A stretch of 64,000 nucleotides of DNA. Origin: Flaviflagellibacter rhizophilus. Lineage in GTDB: Bacteria > Pseudomonadota > Alphaproteobacteria > Rhizobiales > Methylopilaceae. A program made the position numbers and the translations under genes. The DNA is taken from NCBI RefSeq assembly GCF_033898525.1, contig NZ_JAXAFJ010000013.1, forward strand, positions 1 through 64,000. The letters are read 5' to 3'. Below the pieces are notes generated by a model. That model was not told the origin of the DNA. It saw only the letters and a program-made list of their open reading frames with translations, and made no database searches. Shown here piece after piece: positions 1-7,097 of the stretch. Position 1 is the stretch's first letter. Every line of letters starts with the position of its first letter.

Positions 1-215
1 GGCGGCGGCGGTGCAGCGGCCGGAGCCGCGGGCTGCGCGGCTTCCGCGCCAGGCCCAAGCACGCGCCGCTTCACCTTTTCCACGACGACGGTCTTCGACC
101 GGCCGTGGCTGAAGCTCTGGCGCACCATTCCCTGCTCGACCGGGCGCTTCAGCGTAAGCGTCTTTCCAGAGGCCACGCCCAAAGTCTTGTCGCCCGGGTT
201 CTTCGTATCCGTCAT
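1..215 (-). CDS. infB: Translation initiation factor IF-2, N-terminal end only
   Basis: Reading leftward from an ATG at 213-215 gives a frame open to the window edge. It begins MTDTKNPGDK and contains the TLTLKRPVEQG and VRQSFSHGRSKTVVVEK segments typical of the alphaproteobacterial IF-2 N-terminus, then turns Ala/Pro-rich. IF-2 brings initiator tRNA to the 30S subunit in the cytoplasm; its GTPase core lies outside the window. The start overlaps the ylxR stop as ATGA, so translation is probably coupled. Recognition is from the N-terminal signature only, but the nusA-ylxR-infB context is diagnostic. Confidence 0.93.
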   Translation of the reverse strand, partial: MTDTKNPGDKTLGVASGKTLTLKRPVEQGMVRQSFSHGRSKTVVVEKVKRRVLGPGAEAAQPAAPAAAPPP

Positions 216-841
216 TTATCTTCCGTTTCTGCGGGTTGCCCCGTTGTATCGGCCTTCACCGGGTCCGGCGATCCGGTCCCAGTCCTGTAGCGCGCAAGAT
301 CGCTGATCCGCGCGAGAAGGGCGTCGCTCACGGGGCCCGCGAGCAGCGCCGCATGTACCACATTCTGACGCCCGAGCGCCAAATCCATTTGCGCGCTCGT
401 GAAACTATCATCTGCCGGCAGCCCGGCGCCGCCGGTTACCCGGTAAGCCACCTGTGCCAGCTTGCGCTTGCCGTCTGCACCGGCATCGGACGCGTGCAGC
501 AGGGCCACGACATCGCCGCGCGCAACACTCGACTCCACCTTGGCGAAGCCCGTAATCACGCGCCCGGCCTTGTTGGCCATCGACAGCATGTCGAGGGCAG
601 CTTTTTGCAGCAGATGCTCAACGTGGGGTCCGAGATCCCCTCCTGCAACCACCTGGGCCTTGAGCCCCCGTGAAAACGCCTTGCGCCGCACCGCCTCCGC
701 CACTGTCTTGGCGTCGGCGGTAACCCAGATGCCCCGGCCCGGCAGCTTGCGCTTGAGGTCGGGCACCACGGTACCGTCCGGCGCCGCCACGAAGCGGATC
801 AGCTCGTCCACCGGCCGCACCACGCGTGTCACCGCGCACAT
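212..841 (-). CDS. ylxR: YlxR-family (DUF448) RNA-binding protein with C-terminal L7Ae-like part
   Basis: A 209-residue protein between nusA and infB. Residues 1-75 match the YlxR/DUF448 fold (LIRFV, PDLKRKLPGRGIWVTA). Residues 80-170 look like the L7Ae-type extension found in alphaproteobacterial members (DMLSMANKAGRVITGF). It is a presumed RNA- or ribosome-associated protein; a precise role is not settled. The family normally begins several residues before the RxCxVTR segment, and here the frame stays open upstream of the ATG at 841 for about 20 codons, ending RRATSRMCAVTR. No ATG or GTG exists there, only a CTG at 905-907 overlapping the nusA stop, so the real start may be non-canonical. 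Confidence 0.85.
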   Translation of the reverse strand: MCAVTRVVRPVDELIRFVAAPDGTVVPDLKRKLPGRGIWVTADAKTVAEAVRRKAFSRGLKAQVVAGGDLGPHVEHLLQKAALDMLSMANKAGRVITGFAKVESSVARGDVVALLHASDAGADGKRKLAQVAYRVTGGAGLPADDSFTSAQMDLALGRQNVVHAALLAGPVSDALLARISDLARYRTGTGSPDPVKADTTGQPAETEDK

Positions 842-903
842 CCGGCTGGTGGCCCGGCGATCGTCGCGGCTGTCGCCGCCGCCGTCCTCGTCGGCTTCAG
901 CGC

Positions 904-2499
904 TCAGGCTTCAGCCTCCGCGGTGTCGTCGGCCTCGACCTCGGCCTCCTGTGCCTCGTCGATCCAGCCCGCCTTGAGGCGTGCGTCCATGATCATGGCC
1001 TCGGCCTCCTCACGGGAGACCTCAAAACCTTCCAGCGCGCCCGGGAAGCGCTTGGTCTCGCCTCCCTCGCGCTCGGTCCAGCCGGTGAGATCGTCGGTGG
1101 CGCAGCCCGCCAGATCCTCGACGCTCTTGATGTCGCTCTCGCCGAAGGCCACCAGCATGGCCGATGTCACGCCCTGAACTTCGCGCAGGTCGTCGGCGAC
1201 GCCAAGCTCGACGCGCTTTGCATCATGCTCGGCCTCGATGCGGGCCAGATGCTCGCGGGCACGGCTCTGGATCTCCTCGGCCGTGTCGGCGTCGAAGCCC
1301 TCGATGCCCGCGATCTCGTTCTGGTCCACATAGGCCAGTTCCTCGATGGAGGAGAAGCCTTCCGCAGCCAGCAACTGGCCCACGACCTCGTCGAGATCGA
1401 GCGCCTCCATGAAGATCTGCGTGCGCTCGTTGAATTCCTTCTGGCGGCGCTCCGATTCCTCGGCTTCCGTCATGATGTCGATGTCCCAGCCGGTCAGCTG
1501 GGAGGCCAGCCGCACGTTCTGGCCGCGGCGGCCGATGGCCAGCGACAGCTGGTCGTCCGGCACCACCACCTCGATCTTGCCCGAGTCCTCGTCGAGCACG
1601 ACCTTGACCACTTCCGCGGGCTGAAGCGCGTTGACGATGAAGGTCGCCTCGTCGGGCGACCACGGGATGATGTCGATCTTCTCGCCGCCAAGCTCGTTCA
1701 CCACGGCCTGCACGCGGGAGCCGCGCATGCCGACGCAGGCGCCCACGGGATCGATCGAACTGTCACGCGAGATCACGCCGATCTTGGCGCGGGAGCCGGG
1801 ATCACGGGCGACGGCCTTCACCTCGATGATGCCGTCATAGATCTCCGGCACTTCCTGGCTGAACAGCTTGGCCATGAACTGCGGATGGGTGCGGCTGAGG
1901 AAGATCTGCGGGCCACGCGGCTCGCTGCGCACGTCATAGACATAAGCGCGGATGCGATCGCCCGGCCGGAACACTTCGCGCGGCAGGAGTTCATCGCGGC
2001 GCACGATGGCCTCGCCGCGTCCGAGATCGGTGATGACATTGCCGTATTCGACCCGCTTCACGAGGCCGTTCACGATGTCGCCGATGCGATCCTTGTATTC
2101 GAGATACTGGCGCTCGCGCTCGGCCTCACGCACCTTCTGCACGATGACCTGCTTGGCGGACTGCGCGGCAATGCGGCCGAAGTCGAACGGGGGCAAGGTC
2201 TCGGAGATGTAGTCTCCCACCTGGGCGGCGGGGTTGCGGCGGCGCGCATCCTCGACCGAGATGTCGGTCGAGGTGTTCTGCACCTCGTCCATCACGAGAA
2301 GGAGGCGCGACAGGCGGATCTCGCCGGTCTTGGGATGGATCTCGGCCCGAACCTCGGTCTCGGCGCCATAACGGGCGCGGCCGGCCTTGGCGATGGCGTC
2401 CTCCATCGCGGCCAGAACGATCTGCCGGTCGATGACCTTTTCGCGCGCGACCGCATCGGCGATCTGCAAAAGCTCCAGACGATTGGCGCTGACGGCCAT
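904..2499 (-). CDS. nusA: Transcription termination/antitermination protein NusA
   Basis: A 531-residue protein that binds RNA polymerase and modulates pausing, termination and antitermination. The start MAVSANRLELLQ at 2499 is the family N-terminus and has GGAG about 9 nt upstream; a longer open frame to 2598 is not conserved-looking. Order: RNAP-binding N-terminal domain (about 1-125), S1 domain (about 135-200), two KH domains (about 230-345, with VGMRGSRVQAV and AIGRRGQNVRLASQL), then C-terminal helix-hairpin-helix repeats and an acidic tail typical of alphaproteobacteria. It lies 4 nt after rimP, in the rimP-nusA-ylxR-infB operon. Confidence 0.97.
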   Translation of the reverse strand: MAVSANRLELLQIADAVAREKVIDRQIVLAAMEDAIAKAGRARYGAETEVRAEIHPKTGEIRLSRLLLVMDEVQNTSTDISVEDARRRNPAAQVGDYISETLPPFDFGRIAAQSAKQVIVQKVREAERERQYLEYKDRIGDIVNGLVKRVEYGNVITDLGRGEAIVRRDELLPREVFRPGDRIRAYVYDVRSEPRGPQIFLSRTHPQFMAKLFSQEVPEIYDGIIEVKAVARDPGSRAKIGVISRDSSIDPVGACVGMRGSRVQAVVNELGGEKIDIIPWSPDEATFIVNALQPAEVVKVVLDEDSGKIEVVVPDDQLSLAIGRRGQNVRLASQLTGWDIDIMTEAEESERRQKEFNERTQIFMEALDLDEVVGQLLAAEGFSSIEELAYVDQNEIAGIEGFDADTAEEIQSRAREHLARIEAEHDAKRVELGVADDLREVQGVTSAMLVAFGESDIKSVEDLAGCATDDLTGWTEREGGETKRFPGALEGFEVSREEAEAMIMDARLKAGWIDEAQEAEVEADDTAEAEA

Positions 2500-2503
2500 G
2501 TCC

Positions 2504-3163
2504 CTATCTCCGTCCCTTGTGGCGGTCGGGCCGGGGTTCGGCCGGTTCCTCGCCGGATTCCACGTCATCCTCGGGCGCGGCCTTCGCGCCCTCTGCAAAT
2601 TTTCCGCGCCTCAGCGCCTCGTCGATCAGGGCGTCCGTCAGGACGAGCCGTGCTTCCGCCATGCCATCCACCGGCAGAAGGACGACCTGGTCCTCGTCGG
2701 CACGCGCGTCGTCGCGCTGCAGCCGGGCATTGCCCTCTTCGAGACCCAGCAGAACGCCACGGAAGCGCTTGCGATTGTAGATGGGCTCCTGCATCTCGAC
2801 CTTGGCGACATGGCCCGCCCAGCGGCTGAAATCCTCGAGACGCGCCAGCGGCCGGTCGATGCCGGGCGACGACAGTTCGAGATGATAGGGGCGGCCGATA
2901 GGATCATCGACGTCGAGCACGGGAGACACGGCCTTGCTGGCCACCTCGCAATCCTCGACGGTCATCGTGCCGTCCGGCCGCTCGGCCATGATCTGCACGG
3001 TGCAGCCGTTCTGCGCCGTCACCTTGGCCCGCACCAGCCGAAAGCCAAGATCGTGCAGCGTCGGCTCCACCAGCGCGGCGACGCGCGCGGCCACTCCGGT
3101 TTCCCGGATGAGGCGGTGGTCCGAGCCGTCGGCGATGTCTGTGGCGCTGTTTTCTGGCGACAT
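2504..3163 (-). CDS. rimP: Ribosome maturation factor RimP
   Basis: A 219-residue protein needed for maturation of the 30S subunit. The N-terminal domain (about 20-100) contains VEDCEVASKAVSPVLD and the characteristic YHLELSSPGIDRPL segment; the C-terminal SH3-like domain (about 105-170) follows. The last 50 residues form a charged low-complexity tail longer than in E. coli and common in Rhizobiales. It is the first gene of the rimP-nusA-ylxR-infB operon, with only 4 nt to the nusA ATG. Its ATG at 3161-3163 has a weak ribosome binding site. Confidence 0.95.
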   Translation of the reverse strand: MSPENSATDIADGSDHRLIRETGVAARVAALVEPTLHDLGFRLVRAKVTAQNGCTVQIMAERPDGTMTVEDCEVASKAVSPVLDVDDPIGRPYHLELSSPGIDRPLARLEDFSRWAGHVAKVEMQEPIYNRKRFRGVLLGLEEGNARLQRDDARADEDQVVLLPVDGMAEARLVLTDALIDEALRRGKFAEGAKAAPEDDVESGEEPAEPRPDRHKGRR

Positions 3164-3185
3164 TTAACCCAATGCGAAAAGGAGC

Positions 3186-3201
3186 GGGTCCCGGGGGACC
3201 C
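3186..3201. promoter_or_regulatory. Small inverted repeat in the rimP/sodB divergent gap
   Basis: A perfect 6-bp inverted repeat, GGGTCC-CGGG-GGACCC, about 23 bp upstream of the rimP start. It could form a hairpin in the rimP leader or be an operator. No matching consensus was recognised, so function is unassigned. Confidence 0.3.
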
Positions 3202-3335
3202 ACCCTCATGAAAGCCGATCATGAGAAGAAGATGGCCTTTCATATAGCAGAAGAGGCGTTCCGCGCAAGAACGTGAAGGAACAGCCGGCGGCACGCCCCG
3301 TTCTCCGTGCGTCCCGATCCGGAGGAGACCTGCCC

Positions 3336-4010
3336 ATGCTGACCCGACGCCACCTCATCGCCGGCCTTGCCTGCGGCGCCGCCTTGCCGATCGGCATACG
3401 CAGCGCCCGCGCTGCCGCCCCCTTCAAGCAGCCGCCGCTTCCTTACGCCGAGGATGCCCTCGCACCCACGATCTCCGGCCGCACGGTCAACCTGCACTAC
3501 GGCAAGCATCACGCCTCTTACTTCAAGACGCTGAACGAATTGGTGCCGGGCACACGCTACGCCGACATGACGCTGGAAGAGGTGGTCAAGGCCAGCCGCT
3601 CATCCGAGGCTGACAGGAAGATCTTCAACAATGCGGGACAGGCCTGGAACCACATCTTCTACTGGGAGCAGTTCAAGCCGGGCGGCGCGAAGGCTCCGGC
3701 TGGCGCGCTGAAGGAGGCCATCGAGCGCGACTTCGGCAGCGTGGACGAGTTCAAGACGAAGATGGTGGCGGCAGCCGGCGGGGTGTTCGGCTCCGGCTGG
3801 GCCTGGCTATCCGAAGACGGCGGCAAGCTGGTGCTCAGTGGAACGCCTGGAGGCGACAGCCCGTTCGCTGGCGGCAAGAAGACGCTGCTGGGCGTGGATG
3901 TGTGGGAACATGCCTATTACATCGACTACGAGAACCGCCGTACCGAGCACGTGAAGGCTGTTCTCGACAACATCGTCAACTGGGATGTCGTTGCCGAACG
4001 CATGGCGTGA
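3336..4010 (+). CDS. sodB: Superoxide dismutase (Fe type), probably Tat-exported
   Basis: A 224-residue superoxide dismutase. The start at 3336 is chosen because GGAGGAG lies 8 nt upstream and because it begins a clear Tat-like signal, TRRHLIAG, followed by a hydrophobic stretch and an Ala-rich cleavage region near residue 27. Metal ligands are visible as H54 (LHYGKHH), H106 (WNHIFYW), D188 and H192 (DVWEHAYY). The glutamine in NNAGQAWNH (Q102) fits the iron subfamily. An N-terminal Tat signal implies a periplasmic enzyme, unlike the usual cytoplasmic SodB. It is transcribed divergently from rimP and followed by a hairpin at 4032. Metal choice and export are inferred. Confidence 0.92.
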   Translation: MLTRRHLIAGLACGAALPIGIRSARAAAPFKQPPLPYAEDALAPTISGRTVNLHYGKHHASYFKTLNELVPGTRYADMTLEEVVKASRSSEADRKIFNNAGQAWNHIFYWEQFKPGGAKAPAGALKEAIERDFGSVDEFKTKMVAAAGGVFGSGWAWLSEDGGKLVLSGTPGGDSPFAGGKKTLLGVDVWEHAYYIDYENRRTEHVKAVLDNIVNWDVVAERMA

Positions 4011-4031
4011 CGGCTGTGCACTGATCGATTG

Positions 4032-4060
4032 GACGCCCTCTGGCCTGGCTGGAGGGCGTC
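4032..4060 (+). terminator. Probable terminator of sodB
   Basis: A 9-bp perfect stem (GACGCCCTC / GAGGGCGTC) with an 11-nt loop starts 21 bp after the sodB stop and is followed by only two T residues. It is a strong hairpin with a weak T tract. Confidence 0.6.
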
Positions 4061-4162
4061 TTCCCGTGCCTCGCTGAAGGCAGGCCCCTGCGTGGCAGCC
4101 AGACCGCACGCCCGAGACATTGCCAGGAACCTCAGCCGATCATCGGCCGCTAGGCCGCGCCG

Positions 4163-4214
4163 CCGACCTCCGACCTCCGACCTCCGACCTCCGACCTCCG
4201 ACCTCCGACCTCCG
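4163..4214. repeat. Tandem heptanucleotide repeat (CCGACCT)n
   Basis: Seven complete head-to-tail copies of CCGACCT plus CCG, without a mismatch, occupy 52 bp of intergenic DNA. A 7-bp unit is not in frame with any gene here. It is a simple-sequence tract of the kind that varies in copy number by slippage. It lies in a gene-poor patch 150 bp after sodB. Confidence 0.9.
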
Positions 4215-4424
4215 CGGCAATCGCGATTTCTCGTCTGTGGATATACTGTAGGCAGCATCGTATCGCTACTGACGAACAACAACGGCAACTATATCTCTGG
4301 CCCCGGCAACAGTACTTTCCGCCCACCTCCCGCATCTCTACTACTTGTTCTTCCGACGTTGCCGTCTAATCTGATGCGCAGGGCAGCGATGTCCGTCAAC
4401 CAAGAGACTTCGGGAGGTACGATC
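4215..4424 (+). other. Gene-free, lower-GC leader upstream of a tiny ORF
   Basis: Together with 4011-4162 this makes a 414-bp gap holding only the sodB terminator, the heptamer tract and this visibly AT-richer stretch. A possible sigma-70-type promoter is TTGTTC at 4345-4350, a 16-bp spacer and TAATCT at 4367-4372. It would drive the tiny ORF at 4425. A lone DnaA-box-like TGTGGATAT sits at 4236-4244. No RNA family was recognised. Confidence 0.35.
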
Positions 4425-4508
4425 ATGTTCGAGAGCCAGACCCTTGCGTGGATCCTTCTGGCCAGCTCCGCTATCACGGCGGGCGCTGCTGTCATGACGG
4501 CGATGTAG
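4425..4508 (+). CDS. Putative 27-residue membrane miniprotein
   Basis: ATG at 4425 is preceded by a strong Shine-Dalgarno (GGGAGG at 4412-4417, 7 nt spacing). It opens a 27-codon frame ending TAG. The peptide starts MFESQTLAW and its remaining residues are hydrophobic or small (ILLASSAITAGAAV), enough for one transmembrane helix. It stands alone in an AT-richer patch between sodB and trmB, with a candidate promoter upstream and a hairpin at 4522 downstream. No family is recognised. The evidence is the ribosome binding site plus composition, so translation is likely but unproven. An in-frame upstream ATG exists but has no ribosome binding site. Confidence 0.5.
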   Translation: MFESQTLAWILLASSAITAGAAVMTAM

Positions 4509-4521
4509 GATCGCACCGCAG

Positions 4522-4549
4522 GAGCCTCCGGTCGTCCGGCTGGAGGCTC
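4522..4549. terminator. Hairpin between the tiny ORF and trmB
   Basis: A perfect 8-bp stem (GAGCCTCC / GGAGGCTC) with a 12-nt loop lies in the convergent gap between the plus-strand tiny ORF and minus-strand trmB. Neither side has a T run, so it is only a terminator candidate. Confidence 0.4.
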
Positions 4550-4569
4550 ATCGGCGGCCGTGTCGTCCG

Positions 4570-5271
4570 TCAGTGGCGGCGGAAGACCAGATAAGCCGGG
4601 GGGCGGCCTTCGCGCAGCGCCTTGGCCTCGTAACGTGTGCCCGGCCAGCCGGCCCAAGGCCTTCGCCAGTCATCGGCACGTTCTGCCGTCCAGCTGAAGT
4701 CCGCGCTGCGGCGCAGATGGTCCAGCGTCCACGTCACATATGTGTCGATGTCGCTCGCGAAGCGGAATTCCCCACCGGGCACGAGCGCCCGGGCAATGCG
4801 CGCGACATTGGCATCCGAGACGAAGCGGCGCTTCCAGTGCCGGATCTTGGGCCAGGGGTCGGGATAGAGCAGATCGGTCCGCACCAGCGATGCGGCGGGA
4901 AGCCAGTCCAGAAGAAACGCGGCGTCGTTGTCGAACAGGCGGATATTGTCGAGGCCGCGCTCCTCGATCCCCGCCAGCGCCTTGGCCATACCGTTGAGGA
5001 ACGGCTCCACGCCGATGAAGCCGATGCCCGGATTGGCCTCGGCCTCGGCCATCAGGTGCTCACCGCCGCCAAAGCCGATTTCCAGGCGCACAGCCCTGAC
5101 CGGCGCTGGAAACAACGCGCGGAGATCGACCGGCGCCGGCTCGGACAGGTCCAGCCGCAGGCGTGGCAGCAATGTCGCCACCCGCTCGCTCTGCCCCGCC
5201 CGCAGAGGCTTGCCCTTGCGGCGTCCATGAAGTGCGCCCCTGAGGTGCGCACTGTCCGGCGGCTGTGTCAC
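4570..5271 (-). CDS. trmB: tRNA (guanine-N7)-methyltransferase
   Basis: A 233-residue SAM-dependent enzyme forming m7G46 in the tRNA variable loop. The SAM-binding motif EIGFGGGEH is at about 64-72. The family signature YPDPWPKIRHWKRRF is at about 136-150; many homologues have KKRHHKRRF there. The length is normal. It lies 13 nt downstream of metK in the same orientation, an association usual in Rhizobiales, so cotranscription is likely. The ATG at 5271 gives the expected N-terminal basic region. Confidence 0.95.
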   Translation of the reverse strand: MTQPPDSAHLRGALHGRRKGKPLRAGQSERVATLLPRLRLDLSEPAPVDLRALFPAPVRAVRLEIGFGGGEHLMAEAEANPGIGFIGVEPFLNGMAKALAGIEERGLDNIRLFDNDAAFLLDWLPAASLVRTDLLYPDPWPKIRHWKRRFVSDANVARIARALVPGGEFRFASDIDTYVTWTLDHLRRSADFSWTAERADDWRRPWAGWPGTRYEAKALREGRPPAYLVFRRH

Positions 5272-5284
5272 CGGCGCGCTGACC

Positions 5285-6463
5285 TCAGGCCAGTGCGGAC
5301 TTCAGCGCGTCCGCGATGTCCGTCTTCTCCCAGGAGAAGCCGCCATCGGCATCCGGCTCGCGGCCGAAATGGCCGTAGGCTGCGGTGCGCGCGTAGATCG
5401 GCTTGTTGAGCTGCAGGTGCTGGCGGATGCCGCGCGGCGACAGGTCCATGATCTCGCCCAGCACGCGCTCCAGCGCCGCCTCGTCCACCTGCCCCGTTCC
5501 GTGGAGGTCGGCGTAGATGGACAGCGGCTTCGACACGCCGATGGCATAGGCCAGCTGGATCGTGGCGCGGTCGGCGAGGCCGGCAGCCACCACGTTCTTG
5601 GCGAGATAGCGCGCGGCATAGGCCGCCGAGCGATCCACCTTGGTGGGATCCTTGCCGGAGAACGCGCCGCCTCCATGCGGAGCCGCGCCGCCATAGGTGT
5701 CCACGATGATCTTGCGGCCCGTCAGGCCGGCATCGCCGTCCGGGCCGCCGATGACGAACTTGCCCGTCGGATTGACGTGCCATTCGGTGGCGTCGCTGAT
5801 CCAGCCATCCGGCAGGGCGCCGCGAATATAGGGCTCGACGATGGCGCGCACGTCGCCGGAGCTCAGGCTCTCGTCGAGATGCTGGGTGGAAAGCACGATG
5901 GAGGCGGCGCCCACCGGGCGGCCGTTCTCGTAGCGCACCGTGACCTGGCTCTTGGCGTCCGGACCGAGCTTGGCGGCATCGCCCTGCCGGGCATGCCGTG
6001 CTTCGGACAGGCGGCGAAGGATCAGGTGCGCGTAATGCAGCGGCGCCGGCATCAGCTCCGGCGTCTCGGTGCAGGCGAATCCGAACATGATGCCCTGGTC
6101 GCCGGCGCCTTCATCCTTGTTGCCGGCGGCGTCGACGCCCTGCGCGATGTCGACCGACTGCGCGTGCAGCAGCACGTCGATCTGAGCCCGCTCCCAGTGG
6201 AAGCCATCCTGCTCGTAGCCGATGTCCTTGATCGCCGCGCGGGTCAGTTCGACCAGATGCTCGGTGGTGACGCTGTCCGGCCCGCGCACCTCGCCGCCGA
6301 TGACGACGCGATTGGTGGTGGCGAAGGTTTCGCAGCCGAGACGGGTCTCGGGATAGACTTCGAGATAGGCGTCGAGAACGGTGTCGGAGATCCGGTCGCA
6401 AATCTTGTCCGGATGACCTTCGGACACGGATTCGCTCGTGAAGAGATAGCTGGTGCGAGCCAA
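5285..6463 (-). CDS. metK: S-adenosylmethionine synthase
   Basis: A 392-residue enzyme making S-adenosylmethionine from methionine and ATP. Landmarks are GHPDKICD at about 16-23, GAGDQGIMFG at about 119-128 and the phosphate-binding loop GGGAFSGKDPTKVDRSAAY at about 264-282. The start codon is TTG (6461-6463): no ATG or GTG is available nearby, the protein begins at the conserved SYLFTSESVSEGH, and GGAG is spaced exactly 8 nt upstream. It follows a PraR-type regulator gene and precedes trmB. A hairpin at 6496-6518 lies in its leader. No known SAM riboswitch consensus was found. Confidence 0.97.
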   Translation of the reverse strand: MARTSYLFTSESVSEGHPDKICDRISDTVLDAYLEVYPETRLGCETFATTNRVVIGGEVRGPDSVTTEHLVELTRAAIKDIGYEQDGFHWERAQIDVLLHAQSVDIAQGVDAAGNKDEGAGDQGIMFGFACTETPELMPAPLHYAHLILRRLSEARHARQGDAAKLGPDAKSQVTVRYENGRPVGAASIVLSTQHLDESLSSGDVRAIVEPYIRGALPDGWISDATEWHVNPTGKFVIGGPDGDAGLTGRKIIVDTYGGAAPHGGGAFSGKDPTKVDRSAAYAARYLAKNVVAAGLADRATIQLAYAIGVSKPLSIYADLHGTGQVDEAALERVLGEIMDLSPRGIRQHLQLNKPIYARTAAYGHFGREPDADGGFSWEKTDIADALKSALA

Positions 6464-6495
6464 GATGGATGCTCCGGGAAGGGACGGCGCGGGTC

Positions 6496-6518
6496 GTGCG
6501 GCGTTCTGGCAGCCGCAC
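6496..6518 (-). promoter_or_regulatory. Hairpin in the metK leader
   Basis: A perfect 7-bp inverted repeat (GTGCGGC / GCCGCAC) with a 9-nt loop lies in the 78-nt gap between the HTH gene and metK, ending 33 bp upstream of the TTG start. There is no T run, so it is not a clear terminator. It may affect processing or metK translation. It does not match the SAM-II or SAM/SAH aptamers as I know them. Confidence 0.35.
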
Positions 6519-6541
6519 CCCCTCCGGTCAAGAGATGCGGG

Positions 6542-6955
6542 CTATTCCGGCTGCTTGGGTTCGTCTTCGGCGAGCGCGTTGACGAGTTCCACGATGCGGC
6601 GGCGCACCTTCGGGTCCGAGACCTTCATGAAGGCCTTGGTGAGTTGCAGCCCATCCGAGGTGGACAGGAAATCCGCGACGTAGTCCGTGCCCTTGCGCTC
6701 CGAGAAGCCGTCGTCGATCGCGTCGCCCGCCGCATCTTCGAAGAAATACGAGACTGGCACGCCGAGAATGCCGGCGATCTGCTGCAGGCGGCTGGCGCCG
6801 ATGCGATTCGTGCCCTTCTCGTATTTCTGGATCTGCTGGAACGTGATCCCGAGTGCGGTCCCGAGCTTCTCCTGGGACATTCCCACCAGGAGACGACGCA
6901 TGCGAACCCTGCTCCCGACATGCTTGTCGATCGGGTTCGGTGCCTTCGTGGTCAT
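6542..6955 (-). CDS. Xre/Cro-CI family regulator, PraR/PhrR-like
   Basis: A 137-residue DNA-binding protein. The Xre helix-turn-helix covers about residues 11-70 (RVRMRRLLVGMSQEKLG, ITFQQIQKYEKG). A C-terminal tail ends in a helical region with RRRIVELVNALA. The start at 6955 (MTTKAPNPIDK) has GGAGGAG upstream; a longer frame to 7036 is unlikely. PraR (rhizobial attachment and quorum regulation) and PhrR (acid-inducible, next to actA/lnt in Sinorhizobium) have this size and architecture, and the lnt-xre-metK order matches the PhrR locus. The name is inferred from family and synteny. Confidence 0.85.
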   Translation of the reverse strand: MTTKAPNPIDKHVGSRVRMRRLLVGMSQEKLGTALGITFQQIQKYEKGTNRIGASRLQQIAGILGVPVSYFFEDAAGDAIDDGFSERKGTDYVADFLSTSDGLQLTKAFMKVSDPKVRRRIVELVNALAEDEPKQPE

Positions 6956-7097
6956 CCGGTTACTCCTCCGCAGCCCGTGTGCGGCCACCCGGCCCCACCT
7001 CGCTGATACATCGACGCAGGTGCCGATGTGCCGCATCTTTGCCCGCGCATGCCCACTTCATCCGGGCGACGCACAATGGTTTCCCTATTCGGCAAAG

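Noticed and set aside
826..2829. Long plus-strand open frame (667 codons) opposite nusA
   Set aside because: Composition is His/Leu/Asp-rich nonsense mirroring NusA codons; the minus strand encodes a complete, motif-bearing NusA. High GC leaves antisense frames open.
4163..4214. CRISPR array
   Set aside because: The repeat unit is 7 bp with no spacers and no cas genes nearby.
4236..4244. TGTGGATAT as part of a second origin
   Set aside because: A single DnaA-like 9-mer far from hemE and parS with no companions is expected by chance.
6464..6541. SAM riboswitch upstream of metK
   Set aside because: The leader has a simple stem but I could not match the SAM-II or SAM/SAH core sequences.
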